Of a DNA stretch of 64,000 nt, positions 45,231-56,593 are shown piece by piece. Source of the stretch: Metellina segmentata (Eukaryota > Arthropoda > Arachnida > Araneae > Tetragnathidae); assembly GCA_947359465.1 (NCBI GenBank), contig OX375877.1:25803235-25867234 (forward strand), written 5' to 3'. The position numbers were made by a program, and so were the translations under genes. The notes below the pieces were generated by a model. It worked only from the letters and a program-made list of their open reading frames with translations, made no database searches and was not told the DNA's origin. Position 1 is the stretch's first letter; every line of letters starts with the position of its first letter.

Positions 45231-46313
45231 CTAGCCACTGCGTGGCTAGCCCGGCGTTACCCGTGTCCGTGACAACGCCGTGATGTTATGTATTAATCTG
45301 GTGTAAAATTTTCCGCAGATTTCAAATCCGTTGAAGATATATTCAATTAAAAATTAGTTATTTAAAGTAAAACATATTTTTAGGTATCAATATAAACTGA
45401 AATTTTCCGCAGTTTCAAATCCGTTGAAATTTTTACTCTATCTTTAACGGTCTGGGAGATAGAAAAAAGAACTGACTTCAGTCAAAAGATTTATTGTCTG
45501 GCTGGAAATTTATTCGTCCGCGCAAAATCAAAGTGGAAATGAAAAAAATAATTTTCGCCGCGTACTGCGGACGAAAAAAACTTGGCATGATTACAAACCC
45601 TGACTACAAGGTCACACGGGTAGAAAAATTTCTCCACGTTTCAAAAAGCGATGGAGAATAAAACTATTGAATTCATTTAAAAATATCATAGAGCCGCGGT
45701 AGCTCAGTCAGTAGAGCGTCGGGCTCGCATCAGAAGGGTTGTGGGTTTTGTCCTCGGCGGAGCGTGCAATTCTGATGATTGCGCGATCGGCGCTTCGACC
45801 TGGCTAAAGACCGTCGTGTTCACTAATGGTGACTGGGGCACGTTAAATAGGTCGTGGTCACAAAGTCCCCCATGTTCCCATACCAAATCAATACCTCTGG
45901 GGGTACCTGATCAGGGGGTTATCGGCCTCTGATTGGAATCTAAATTACGATATGTGTGAGTGAATGGATACATGAAAGGGGCCTTCCTGTAAAACGGATG
46001 TGCCATGTATGTCGAGCAAAGTCGGACTTCCTCCCAATGGGGCTCAATAACATGGAAGGCGCACCCCCTCGCCTCTTGCCGTCTTCGACGGGCCTGGCAC
46101 TTCTCTGGTCTGCCAGTGTAGGCATGAGAAACAACAAACAACAACAACAACAAAAATATTCTAGATTTAATTTTAAAATTCGCTGCGACCCAAAAATTGC
46201 AAAAATTTCGGACTACGTGTGTGCCAAATCTCATTGCTGTAAGTGCCATAGAATCGTCCTGAATTTGCGGCAAGAAACAGACAAACAAACACTTGCTTTT
46301 ATAATAGTAGAGA
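45231..46313 (-). mobile_element. Type-A Helitron with a SINE inside
   Basis: The - strand begins A|TCTCTACTATTATAAAAGCA (46313) and ends with hairpin TAGCCACGCAGTGGCTAG|T (45231). Length is 1083 bp, of which about 460 bp is the SINE-3 insertion. No Rep/helicase coding. Confidence 0.9.
45691..46151 (+). repeat. SINE-3: tRNA-like head, (CAA)n tail
   Basis: The head GAGCCGCGGTAGCTCAGTCA then GTAGAGCGTCGGGCTCGCAT resembles a real tRNA 5' half. The B box GGGTTGTGGGTTTTGTCC is degenerate. The copy ends AACAACAAACAACAACAAC. The flanks share AAAAATAT (45679-45686 and 46152-46159). This is a third SINE family, different in head, body and tail from SINE-1 and SINE-2. Frames on both strands here (for example 45956-46441) are repeat artefacts. 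Confidence 0.85.
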
Positions 46314-46447
46314 TTTATCAATTATGGGGAATACATAACAAACTTCTTTTTTTTTGCTATAAAAAAAATATTGCGGCCAATAATTATTCTTTGCTTCAAT
46401 ATTTGTTGTTTACAGTTTGTAAAAAAAATGAAGTTCGTTAACTTTCT

Positions 46448-46525
46448 CCCCCCTTAAGTTGACACCTTTTTTTGCTAACTATCCCACCACTTAGGGAAAA
46501 AATTCTCTGATGAGACGGATGTCGC
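46448..46525 (-). repeat. Inverse copy of the 39265-39345 repeat
   Basis: CTTAAGTTGACACC, GCTAACTATCCCACCACTTA and TGATGAGACGGATGTCGCCA match the reverse complement of 39265-39345. Confidence 0.7.
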
Positions 46526-46695
46526 CATCACTGGTTATTTTTTTAATTTTTACTATGGTACTTTTTTTTATTCAAAAATAAAACATCGACAACGTAAAAA
46601 CATCTACAATGTAAAAACATCGATGTTAAACAAACATCGGCTCCGATAAATCGATGTTTTTATAAAATATCGACATCGATGTCATATCCCTACTT
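46526..46695 (-). mobile_element. ATCGAT-rich hAT MITE fragment
   Basis: This matches 1265-1452 (TTTTTAATTTTTACTATGGT, AAAACATCGACAACGTAAAA) and ends CATCGATGTCATATCCCTA. Only one terminus is present. 46696-47347 holds no supported gene; a tRNA-like GGGATTTGAACCC lies at 47154-47166. Confidence 0.7.
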
Positions 46696-47347
46696 GCATG
46701 TACTTTTGATTCTGTTCTAATGTGCATATGTTATCAATTATATTCTGCAAACCTAAAAGTGCTTGCTGTGTATTTGAAGGTACAGATCTCATCAAAAGGT
46801 TGATATCAGATAGATATTTTGACGAACCTAAAAAGTGAAACCGGGATACATTTTATGTTCGTCCGTCTCACATGAATTTAAAGAGTGTTTCGATGTTGTT
46901 TTCCGCAGCTCGTAGTTGAAGACAAACGGAATCAATTTCAAATTATCCTGCATAGAGGGTTTTTGCAATTATTCTTAGACCTAGATACTCACTCGTAGTT
47001 ATTTATTCTTAATGTTTGACCACTTCGACCTTTGTCATTACAATGATCGAACACACGTCTGTTTGTGAAGGAACTAGTTGTGTGTGACACAGTGAGTAAG
47101 CTGCCGTTACTTCTAACTGGGACTACTATCAACATCCATGTGCTTAAATACCGGGATTTGAACCCAGGAGCTACTGGGTGGTAAGCAATCTAAAAAAACT
47201 AGGAGATACTTTTTTTGTTGATCTACTTAGGGGTATGTGGCAGTTGTGTTTATGCTGGGAATGTGCATCCTTTATACGTATTTCGAACGTAACGTCATTT
47301 AGCTTTTTTGAAATACGATTTCAACACGTCGCCAATAAAAATTTCAA

Positions 47348-48266
47348 ATGAATTCGAAATTGAAAAAAAATAGCCAATTAGTTGATGTCAAAACTAGATT
47401 AAATGTCAAACGTTGCGAGATTCCGAAAGTATATTCTATAACAAAAAAAAATCAACGCACCAAGAAGGAGTTGTGCTGGGCTCAATCAACTTGGAACAGC
47501 GTTAACTGGGGACGTATAGTCTTTAGTGACGAGTACCGCTTCCAACTATGCCCAGATGACAACCTAAGACTTGTCTGGGGACGTCCAGGGTGGCGTAGGG
47601 ATTCTGTCCTTACTATCACACCACACATGCCCACAACAGCGTGGGGATCTTGCCCTTACTATACCCTTTCTGCACGCCAAAGATGCCCCCAACAGAGCGT
47701 TATGGTCTGAGGTGCCATCTCCTTTGATAGCCCTTTGGTAGTCATTTCTGGCACACTTACAGCACAGCTGTACGTAGACGACATTCTACGACTGGTTGTG
47801 TCACCGTTCCTTTTGCAACACCCCGGACTTACTTTTCAACAAGGTAAGGTCATCGCCGCACAAGGCACGGGATGCGATGAATTGTCTTCAAGCTTTCCCA
47901 ACACTTCCTTGGCCAGCTAGGTCTCCTGATCTCTCTTCCATAGAGCACATTCGGGGCGTTATGGGAAGGCGATTACAACCATCCCGGAATAGTGACCATT
48001 TAGCCCGACACTTGGAGACGGCAATAAATTCCGCAGGACACCATCCGGGAACTTTTTTCAGTCCGGGTGATGCATCCAGGCCAGAGGTAGACCAATGCCT
48101 TATTGACTTCATACCTTTGTAACGGTCAAATTTTGAAATAAATCATTCAATTGTACTGAAATGTTAATTGTTTGTTTTTCTATGTATGTTCTCCATATCC
48201 ACCAATTTTTATCGCAATCGGACAACTCCTTATTGGTGCGTCGATTTTTTTTTTTGTTATAGAGTG
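47348..48266 (+). pseudogene. Tc1 transposase relic (third family)
   Basis: Frames read in order: WNSVNWGRIVFSDEYRFQLC with the first Asp (about 47500); DNLRLVWGRPGWR; TPHMPTTAWGS, with a duplicated, garbled stretch at about 47650-47710; GTLTAQLYVDDILR (about 47740); a region where the second Asp motif is destroyed (TFQQGKVIAAQGTG in place of the usual QQDNARPHTA); and LPWPARSPDLSSIEHIRGVM (about 47890) with the catalytic Glu. Several frame changes occur. The right terminal repeat ATCGCAATCGGACAACTCCT and TTGGTGCGTCGA end at about 48266 before TA. The left terminal repeat is missing. Relation to the 3369-4757 element is shown by the shared TTGGTGCGT end. Confidence 0.88.
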
Positions 48267-48272
48267 TATTAA

Positions 48273-49485
48273 CCTTTTGACTATAGGTATAACAAGCGCG
48301 ATTCTTTCTTGGCGCGATTCTTATAAAGAAAGTTCAAGGTACAACCGTCAAAATAAAAAAACGACTCACCCGATCGCAATTGCACAATTTACATCACAGA
48401 ACCAAATGGAAGGAAGCAATCGATAGGGATTAACGTTTTCTATAAATATCAATGTTCAAAATTTATCTAAGGGGCCGTCTTCATATTAAATTGAGTGCTT
48501 GCTCCGATAATTTCAATATGAACCCCCATCTTTTATCACATATTTGGTTTCTACACACGTAAAATTGACTGAGAAAATCCATAAATACCATTGAGGGAGC
48601 GTATAAATGTTCGGAGTTCAATCACATTATAAATATTAATAAAGACGTGTAGTGGCCGTCGCAATAAAGGACCTGTTGCAAGCTCTTTGGTATGGAGTCC
48701 ATTAAGATGGTAATTAAGTCAAAATCCATTCTGATCGAATCCCAGGATATGTTGCCAGAAATTTTTGTTTACACTTTGTAAACAATCCCCATTAACGATA
48801 ATAATCATCAAATTTTACAAACAGTCTCACTGCGCTACTAATTATGCACGTGATGAGCTGAAATTTGGAATTCCGATATTTCAGTAAGAGTTGAATCGCA
48901 TGGAGTCAAAATTTGCCCAGGTTTCTATTCATAATTTTTATCAATATTACTTTCATAATTAATAAAAAATAGTAAAATTTAATTTGACGATTAAAATGTT
49001 TATAGATTGTGTTTGGGTTTTTGGGTAGCAAAGGATGGGAAAACAATTTCCAAAGAAAATTAATGTTTTTAGCAAATATAACAAAAAACGCGAAACACCA
49101 ATTCAACATTAAGAGATCTAATTTTCTCAAACACTAACAAATCGGTGAAAAATCCAATAAAATGGATTAACTTTTTATAATTCCGCCTGAAATTGTGTGT
49201 AGAATTCAAATTTGTGATAAAAGATGGGGGCTCGTATTGAAATTTTCGGAGCAAGCACCCAATTTAATATGAAAACGGCCCCTCAGACAAATTTTAAATG
49301 TTGATATTTGTAGAAAACTTTCATCCCAATCGATTGCCACCTTCCGTTTTGCTCTGTGACGTAAATTGTGTAATTGCGATCAGGTGAGTCGTTTTTTTAT
49401 TTTGACGGGTGTACAACTGCCCGTAGTCTAAATTCTTTCTTGGCGCAATCATGGTACAACTGCTGCACCGGCCGTAGTCTAAAGG
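48273..49485. mobile_element. TTAA-flanked element, copy 1 (unexpanded)
   Basis: It begins TTAA|CCTTTTGACTATAGG and ends CCGTAGTCTAAAGG|TAAT (TTAA decayed). Arms at about 48285-48575 and 49180-49470 are inverted, with matching blocks such as AACTCACCCGATCG-like and GCAAGCACCCAATTTAATAT. Only one or two copies of the unit TTCTTTCTTGGCGCGATT occur near the ends. The centre is AT-rich and non-coding. TTAA plus CCTTT ends is a piggyBac-type signature. Confidence 0.8.
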
Positions 49486-50217
49486 TAATTCGGATGCGTA
49501 TCATGCGGACATTCCGGTAGCAGAAAGAAACATCTCCGTCTTCGTAACCGTATTTGTTGATATTGAAAATTCCATTCACGCCAGGTTAAAGATTCATTTA
49601 AAATTTGAAAAAGCGACAAAAATAAATTAAAGCATTGCAAACAGCAATAATTTTTCCAGAAGCGTATAAATTTGACTCAAATAGAGTTTTACAGCGACAG
49701 TCTAGACCTGTTTCTCAATTCTGTTTGGTAACGTACGCCAAAACAATTAAGATCAGCTATGTAGCGTTGTTAATTTGGAACACATGTTAAACACGGCCTT
49801 ACCGTTGTAAAGTTATTTGAATGATTCGCTGTGTAAACTACCACGATCTTTTACTTGCGAAACGATTCATTTCTTTCGTCTTTCTCCTTCCTCACCCGAG
49901 ACATTGAAAAGCATGAAAGAAACTGATTGCTCTCGACAAATGTACTGACAGTTGCATTGTTTGGAAATGTCTTCTAAAAAAAATCAGGAACGGCTGGTTT
50001 CCTACGATTGTCTTTTACGTTTTTCACTTTCAATTTGGTATCATGCCAGAAATGTGGTTTTAAATTTTTCTGTTCGACCGTACAGGTGTGTTTGTTCTGA
50101 ACGTTTCTTCGAAAGAAATTCTTAATTTCATTTAAACTTGGTTCCTACTACTTCTAAAGCGAAAGTTATTTTGGTTGGTATTATGTTATTAATGATGTTA
50201 TACATGTTGGTAGTTGA
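49486..50217. other. No feature recognised
   Basis: No supported exon or repeat between the TTAA element and the SINE remnant. Confidence 0.4.
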
Positions 50218-50390
50218 ATTAACGTCGCACTGGAGCATCGCAGCGAGCTATTAACGAGAGTCCGGGATCAATCGAGAAGGGAAAGACCGATGACAATCCC
50301 TCGTAATTTTGAATCTAGGTCGGATGTCGAAGTCAACACCTGAGATGGCACCCCACTCTCCGAACTTCCACACCACTCGTGATCATGATA
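50218..50390 (-). repeat. Diverged headless SINE
   Basis: Reversed SINE body and tail: AATTAACGTCGCACTGGAGC, CGGGATCAATCGAGAAGGGA, CTCGTAATTTTGAATC and GGCACCCCACTCTCCGAACT. Confidence 0.8.
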
Positions 50391-50567
50391 AAGAATTTAA
50401 CTTAGTTGGGTTATAAAAGGTAAACTCAAAGAACCCCATATGTTGTTGACTGGTTATTTATTATAGCGCGAGTGTCAGATCTGGCCAAGTAATATTTTAC
50501 CCGTCTTTTTGCTACTAATTTTCAACCTTGGTGACTAGAAGTATCTTTTTAAACAAAATCGTTTTAA

Positions 50568-51748
50568 CCTTTACACCGGCCGGTACAGAAGTTGTACCTT
50601 TATAGTGCCAAGAAAAAATTTAGACTACGGCCAGTACTAGCAGTTGTACCTTAAAAGTTATAAGAATCGCGCCTAGAAATAATTTATGCTACAGCCGGTA
50701 CAGCAGTTGCATCTTGATCGTTCCAAAAAAGAATTTAGACTACGGCCATTACAGCAGTTGTACCTTGAAAGTTATAAGAATCGCGCCAAGAAAGAATTTA
50801 TGCTACAGTCGTTACAGGAGTTGCATCTTTATCACACCAATAAAGAATTTAGACTACGGCCAGTACTAGCAGTTGTACCTTGAAAGTTATAAGAATCGCG
50901 CCTAGAAAGAATTTATGCTACAGTCGTTACAGGAGTTGCATCTTTATCACACCAATAAAGAATTTAGACTACGGCCAGTACTAGCAGTTGTACCTTGAAA
51001 GTTATAAGAATCGCGCCAAGAAAGAATTTAACAGCCGGTACAGCAGTTGCATCTTGATCGTTCCAAGAAAGAATTTAGACTACGGCCATTACAGCAGTTG
51101 TACCTTGAAAGTAATAAGAATCGTACCAAGAAAGAATTTATGCTATAGTCGTTACAGGAGTTGCATCTTTATCACACCAATAAAGAATTTAGACTACGGC
51201 CAGTACTAGCAGTTGTACCTTGAAAGTTATAAGAATCGCACCAAGAAAGAATTTATGCTACAGCCTTTACAACAGTTATATTTTTATCGTTCCAAGAAAG
51301 AATTTGGACTACGGCCATTACAGCAGTTGTACCTTGAAAGTAATAAGAATCGTACCAAGAAAGAATTTGGACTACGGCCATTACAGCAGTTGTACCTTGA
51401 AATTTATAAGACTCGCGCCAAGAAAGAATGTATGCTACAGCCGTTACAGCAGTTGTATCTTCATCGCACCAATAAAGAATTTAGACTACGGCAAGTACAG
51501 CAGTTGTACCTTGATTGTGCCAAGATAGAATTTAAACTACAGCCACTACAGCAGCAGCAGTTGTATCTTGATTGCGCCAACAAAGAATTTAGATTACGGC
51601 CAGTACGACATTTGTACCTTTAAAGTTTCAAGAATCGCGCCAAGTAAGAATTTACACTACTGTCGTTACAGCAGTTGTACCTTGAAAGTTATCAGAATCT
51701 CGCCAAAAAAAAATCGCACCAGTTATATCTATAGCCGTAGTCTAAAGG
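50568..51748 (+). mobile_element. TTAA-flanked element, copy 2 (expanded array)
   Basis: TTAA at 50564-50567 and 51749-51752. The ends are CCTTTACACCGGCCGGTACA and CCGTAGTCTAAAGG. The interior is about 18 tandem units of 61-64 bp: ATTTAGACTACGGCCRGTAC, AGCAGTTGTACCTTGAAAGT, TATAAGAATCGCGCCAAGAA, AGA. Some units carry the variant CATCTTTATCACACCAATAA. All translated frames here are satellite artefacts, seen as repeating KEFRLRPVQQLYL-like peptides. Confidence 0.9.
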
Positions 51749-52228
51749 TTAAAAATGTTCAACTTTTCGAAATTTTTGGCGTCTTTTCGTCAATATTCAC
51801 TAAAGTTCAGCGAAAATTTAATCCCTTTTTGAACTATTATCTGACAGGGAAAATATTTTTTGGATTTTTCTTTAAGGAAAATTTTTTTTTAAAGACGCCA
51901 ATTCCGAAGTTTGGGCGCCAGACCGTAGCAGCCATGAAAAAAACCCATTGGAATTTGTGGTTGCTGGATTGTGATGAAAACCCTAATCTTTAGACTACAG
52001 CCGGTACTGCAGTGGTACCATAATCGTGCCAAGAAAGAACTTAGACAACAGCCAGTAGTACATCAGTTGTAACTTGAAAGTTAGAATTACGCCAAGGAAG
52101 AATTTAGACTACGGCCGTTACAGCAGTTGTACCTTGAAAGTTATAAGAAGGGCGCCAAGAAAGAAGGCTTTTTTAATTTTAAAATTTGAATTTCTTGGCG
52201 TGATCTTCAACGTCTGTTTTTTTCTTAA
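51749..52228. repeat. Spacer with extra units between copies 2 and 3
   Basis: 51753-51985 is unique. 51988-52175 holds about three more units in the copy-2 orientation, starting CTTTAGACTACAGCCGGTAC and stopping at CGCCAAGAAAGAAGG. It could be a truncated further element, since no right terminus follows. Confidence 0.7.
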
Positions 52229-53211
52229 CCTTTTGACTACGGTTTTAGATATACCAAGCGCGATTGTTATAACTTTCAAGGTACAACTGATGTAACGGTT
52301 GTAGTCTAAATTATTTCTTGGCGCGATTCTTTTAACTTTCAAGGTACAACTGCTGTAATGGCCGTAGTCTAAATTCTTACTTGGCGTGATTCTTATAACT
52401 TTCAAGGTGCAACTGCTGTAATGGTCTTAGTCTAAATTCTTTCTTCACGCGATTCATAACTTTGAAAGTACAACTGCTGTAACAGCCGTAGTCTAAATTT
52501 TTACTTGGCACGATTCTTATAACTTTCAAGGTACAACTGCTGTAACGGCCTTAGTCTAAATTCTTTCTTGGCGCAATTCATAACTTTCAAGGTGCAACTG
52601 CTGTAATGGCCGTAGTCTAAATTCTTTCTTGGCGCAATTCATAACTTTCAAGGTGCAACTGCTACGGCCGTAGTGTAAATTCATTCTTTACGCAATTCAT
52701 AACTTTCAAAGTACAACTGCTGTAATGGCCGTAGTCTAAATTCTTTCTTGGCGCAATTCATAACTTTCAAAGTACAACTGCTGTAATGGCCGTTGTCTAA
52801 ATTCTTTCTTCACGCGATTCATAACTTTCAAAGTACAACTGCTGTAACAGCCGTAGTCTAAATTCTGACTTGGAGCGATTCTTATAACTTTCAAGGTACA
52901 ACGGATGTAATGGCCGTAGTCTAAATTCTTTCTTTGCGCAATTCATAACTTTCAAAGTACAACTGCTGTAACAGCCGTAGTTTAAATTCTTTCTTCACGC
53001 GATTCATAACCTTTCAAAGTACAACTGCTGTAACAGCCGTAGTCTAAATTCTTTCTTGGCACGATTCTTATAACTTTCAAGGTACAACTGCTGTAACAGC
53101 CGTAGTCTAAATTCTTTCTTGTCGCGATTCTTATAAGTTCCACTGGCCGCGGTATGAATTCTTTCTTGGCGCGATCATGGTACAACTGCTGTACTGGCCA
53201 TAGTCTAAAGG
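52229..53211 (-). mobile_element. TTAA-flanked element, copy 3 (expanded, inverse)
   Basis: TTAA at 52225-52228 and 53212-53215. The ends are CCTTTTGACTACGG and CCATAGTCTAAAGG. It holds about 15 tandem units of 61-64 bp in the opposite orientation to copy 2 (TTCTTTCTTGGCGCAATTCA, TAACTTTCAAGGTGCAACTG, CTGTAATGGCCGTAGTCTAA). Copies 2 and 3 together form a 2.6-kb inverted satellite with a short spacer. Confidence 0.9.
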
Positions 53212-53215
53212 TTAA

Positions 53216-54055
53216 TTATCACATTTTGTTTGTTAGTCGATTCGTTTTGTATCTAAAATTGGCTTCTTAAATAACGTTTAAGAAGAAGCTCTTTTGCTAT
53301 TAATTTAAAAAAAAAAGCTACTACTTTGCGAGAGAGCTTTGGTTGTGGCAGTCCTGTACTCTCATTTGTTTGATAGACGCGCTCTTTTAATGAGACAATT
53401 TGTTAACCGTCTCATTTGAGTAATTCGGGTTTACTTTTTCACCCGGCTGTCTGATTCGCTTGAATCTCGCGCAGAAGTTACATGTAAGCCTCTAGTTAAC
53501 ACACAAAAAAAGGAGAAAGAAAGCATGAAATTGGGGAAAAAAAGAGAGTGAAGGAAAGAAAAAAACAGTCTACCCATTTCTGTGTAACCAAAACACACTC
53601 CGAAACCCAAAATAAAATCTCACGCTTTGCGTGATGGAGGCTCGCTTCTCGAAACTCCTCTGTCATAAAACTATTCTAAAATGTGGGGAAGAAGGAAGTG
53701 GTAACTGTGAAGTCTAAAATAGAAGTTAAAACGCGGCAATGCCATTTGCTGACGAGCAATGAGAGACACACGAGCGTAGAAAAAGTCGACTTCTGATCTG
53801 CTTTTGTTTCCCTCACATTTTTGCTCGTGAGGCAATTGAGCCGTCTCACCTGGGATGTTTTCAAAAAGAAATTCTCGAAAATCGAAGAGCAGGGACCTCC
53901 CGTGTGGTAAACAGAAACTATTTGTGGAAGTTGCTGCAAATTTTGGAGAGCAAAGGCCTTTCTTGACTGTTGTGAACAACATTGGAGAGTGAGTCAGTTA
54001 CAGCGGTGCCAATATGGGGGAAATAATTGAGGGCCCCCGTATAAGCAGTGGCTAG
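53216..54055. other. No gene recognised
   Basis: The purine-rich stretch at 53500-53570 and frames at 53671-53982 have no recognisable motif. The last bases, AAGCAGTGGCTAG (54043-54055), look like a type-A Helitron 3' end abutting the next element. Confidence 0.4.
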
Positions 54056-54930
54056 TCTCTAATATTATAAAAGGAAGTGTTTGTTTGTCTGTTTCGTGCC
54101 GCAAAATCCTGACGATTCTATGGTACTTACAGCAATGAGATTTGGCACACAGGTAGTTCAAATTTTTTACAATTTTTGGGCCGCGGCGAATTTTAAAATT
54201 CAATCTAGAAAATTTTTAAAGGAATTTAATGAAATTTAATTATTATTGTTTTCTTTGGCATGGCAACCGCATAAAGATATGACGGTTTCTAAATTTATTT
54301 TTCCCGTTTCCGTTTTCATTTTGCGCAGAGGTATGATTTTGCAGCAGAGGATAAAAAAAGTTTTGACTTTAGTTATGTAGTTCGTTTTTCTATCTCCTTT
54401 ACCGTTAAAGATAGAGTAATAATTTCAACGGATTTGAAATATGAGGAAAATTTTTCAGATCGATACTTAAAAATATGATTTTTTTTAAATAAATAATTTT
54501 TAAATTGAATATATCTTTTATATTTTCGCTAAAGATTGTAATGTCACGTAAAATTTCTCTTTCCAAAAAAACAAAAAACAGATTGCATTTTCTGCTTATT
54601 GCGTTAAAAAAAGAGAAGCAGATTAATTTCCTGTCCCATTCCATCGAAAGAGAGCAAGAAACAAGAAATAAAAAACATATTGACTGGGATTGTTTAAGTT
54701 TTTTTTAAAACGTCGGAATCGCTAAAGATAGATTGAAAATTGTAACGGATTTGAAATCTGCGGAAAATTTTACTTTAGATTGTTACTTAAAAATATGATT
54801 TTCTTTAAATTTATAATTTTTAAATTGAATATATCTTCCAACGGATTTGAATTCTGCAGAAAATTTTACACCAGATTAATACCTTACACCACGGGTACGG
54901 GCAGTGCCGGGCTAGCCACGCAGTGGCTAG
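54056..54930 (+). mobile_element. Type-A Helitron
   Basis: It starts TCTCTAATATTATAAAAGGA and ends with hairpin TAGCCACGCAGTGGCTA and CTAG at 54930. The 875-bp copy has no Rep/helicase coding. The downstream base is C where T is expected. The preceding base is G, because the element abuts a GTGGCTAG end rather than an A. Confidence 0.85.
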
Positions 54931-55197
54931 CAGTATATAAACATATACCTGTTATCATGAAAATGCATTTAATTTCGCATGTCCATAAGTATTACATTTT
55001 TTTTTAATTTCTTCCAAAATTGTGCGTATTTATTTCATGTTTGTGTAAAATACACACAAAAAATTCTTAGCAATAATATTTTCCTGGTTTATATTCATGA
55101 ATTAAGAATTCGAGGCCATTTTTGCTAAATGTTACTTTGACCCTGCACGCAATTCTCAAGAGCTTTGGTCAAAAACTTATATTTTCCATGAACATAA

Positions 55198-55282
55198 TAT
55201 CGTCGTGCTAATTAGCATAACTCCTAACTATACTGTTAACGTTTAGCAGCTACGAATTATGCTAATTAGTATGACGATATGC
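55198..55282. repeat. Imperfect inverted repeat
   Basis: ATCGTCGTGCTAATTAGCAT and ATGCTAATTAGTATGACGAT pair across a spacer of about 45 bp. No other feature is seen in 54931-55353. Confidence 0.8.
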
Positions 55283-55353
55283 TTTGTTGACTTCCATAAT
55301 ATATATTCGAATTTTGTTCTTGTAGGAATATTCAACTATTTAAGTAAAAAATT

Positions 55354-55510
55354 GCCGACCAACCGGTATAGTGGTTAAGGTGTTAGCCTCTAGATCGGAA
55401 GGTCCCCGGTTCGAATCCGGGTTCGGGCATGGATGTTTGTAAGCGTATACCAGCTCAGGTGTTGCTTCGTCATCTGAACATGATGCAAAATTACGAAGTA
55501 ATTGTTAGGA
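55354..55510 (+). repeat. SINE-1, head plus partial body
   Basis: The head is GCCGACCAACCGGTATAGTG with an intact B box GGTTCGAATCC. The copy has an internal deletion after GTAAGCGTATACC and stops in the body at about CAAAATTACGAAG. 55511-56009 holds no supported feature. Confidence 0.88.
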
Positions 55511-56025
55511 GCAATGATGGTCCTCCCACTGGGTGCTCCTTCACAAGTGGCCATCACTTCCGGCCTTGTAGTGGCCAATGACTTCGGTCAAAATGTGCCC
55601 GCCATTAGAAGAAAAAAATTTAGCTCTGAACATACGAAAGTTTGTTCAAATTTCTCGTTGGGTCTTGCGGGCTTTATCGTTCATAATTACCCAAACGTGC
55701 ATGTGCACAACTTTAGAAAAGCGATGAAATGAAAACTAACTAAACGTCTTCTGCATTTACCATGCTTCTTGCTTCACGTTTCGACGTGTTGTGAACATAT
55801 AATTTACAGCACTCCAATTATTTGTATTATTACTAGCTATTTAACTACACAAACCCTCAGGAATAAAAACAAAGTTAGAATTGAACATATAAATTTCGTA
55901 ACACACAAAACGCTGTTTTCGTTACGATAAATCTTAAACTCACTGTTTAACCTAATTTAACGACTCTTTTTTAAAAGGAAATGTAAACAGAGTTTTTTTA
56001 GGTTCATATACTTCCAGAAAATAAG

Positions 56026-56186
56026 GATCCGGGATTAATCCATTAAGGGAAAGATCCGATATTTTCTGCTCGTTAATATACTTCCTGAAAATATCGGACC
56101 TTGAGGGATTAAGAGATTGATCCAGAACCGTCGTCAATAGCCCGTTGTGTTGCTCTAGTACGACGTAAATTAAAATTACCACTACC
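56026..56186 (+). repeat. Truncated SINE with inverted 5' part, 16-bp duplication
   Basis: The exact 16-bp repeat ACTTCCAGAAAATAAG flanks it (56010-56025, 56187-56202). The first about 45 bp is SINE tail in reverse (GGATTAATCCATTAAGGGAA), and the rest runs forward to TACGACGTAAATTAAAATTA. CCGATATTTTC and GAAAATATCGG pair at the switch. This is the layout produced by twin priming in LINE-driven retroposition. Confidence 0.82.
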
Positions 56187-56593
56187 ACTTCCAGAAAATA
56201 AGTCCGTCTCGACTATCGACCTTCTAATGAAATAGAGGGAGCATGCGCTTGGCTTCGAGTTATTTCTGCCGATCGCTCGGTTTGAATATCTGTCACATGG
56301 TTGTGGGACCAAGAACGAATCCTTATATGGGACAAAGAACGAATCCTTATATGGGACAAATTATTGATTTACTTACCCAGTGTAATAAAAAATACACTAG
56401 CCTTCTCTTCGACAGCCAATCGGCTCAAGCTGGTTCGTAAACCCACGTGACTTAATCTTTTTAGATCTTGCAACAGCGACTCCGCCTACATGCTCTCTCT
56501 CTCTGCCTATTTTATCAAAGGGTCGATGGTCCTGACTGCATGTCATAAAAATGTCACATTTAGTGTTCCAATATTCTGTTTTCAAATGACAAT

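Noticed and set aside
45691..45765. Functional tRNA gene
   Set aside because: The 5' half is tRNA-like but the B box is degraded and the unit continues into a SINE body with a CAA tail and target duplication.
46000..46140. Frames on both strands near the 45.7-46.15 kb SINE
   Set aside because: Both are reads of the SINE-3 body.
50686..52405. Open frames with repeating KEFRLRPVQQLYL-like peptides as a repeat protein
   Set aside because: They are in-frame reads of the 61-64-bp satellite. Similar frames appear on both strands, units of 61 and 64 bp break the phase, and there are no starts or splice sites.
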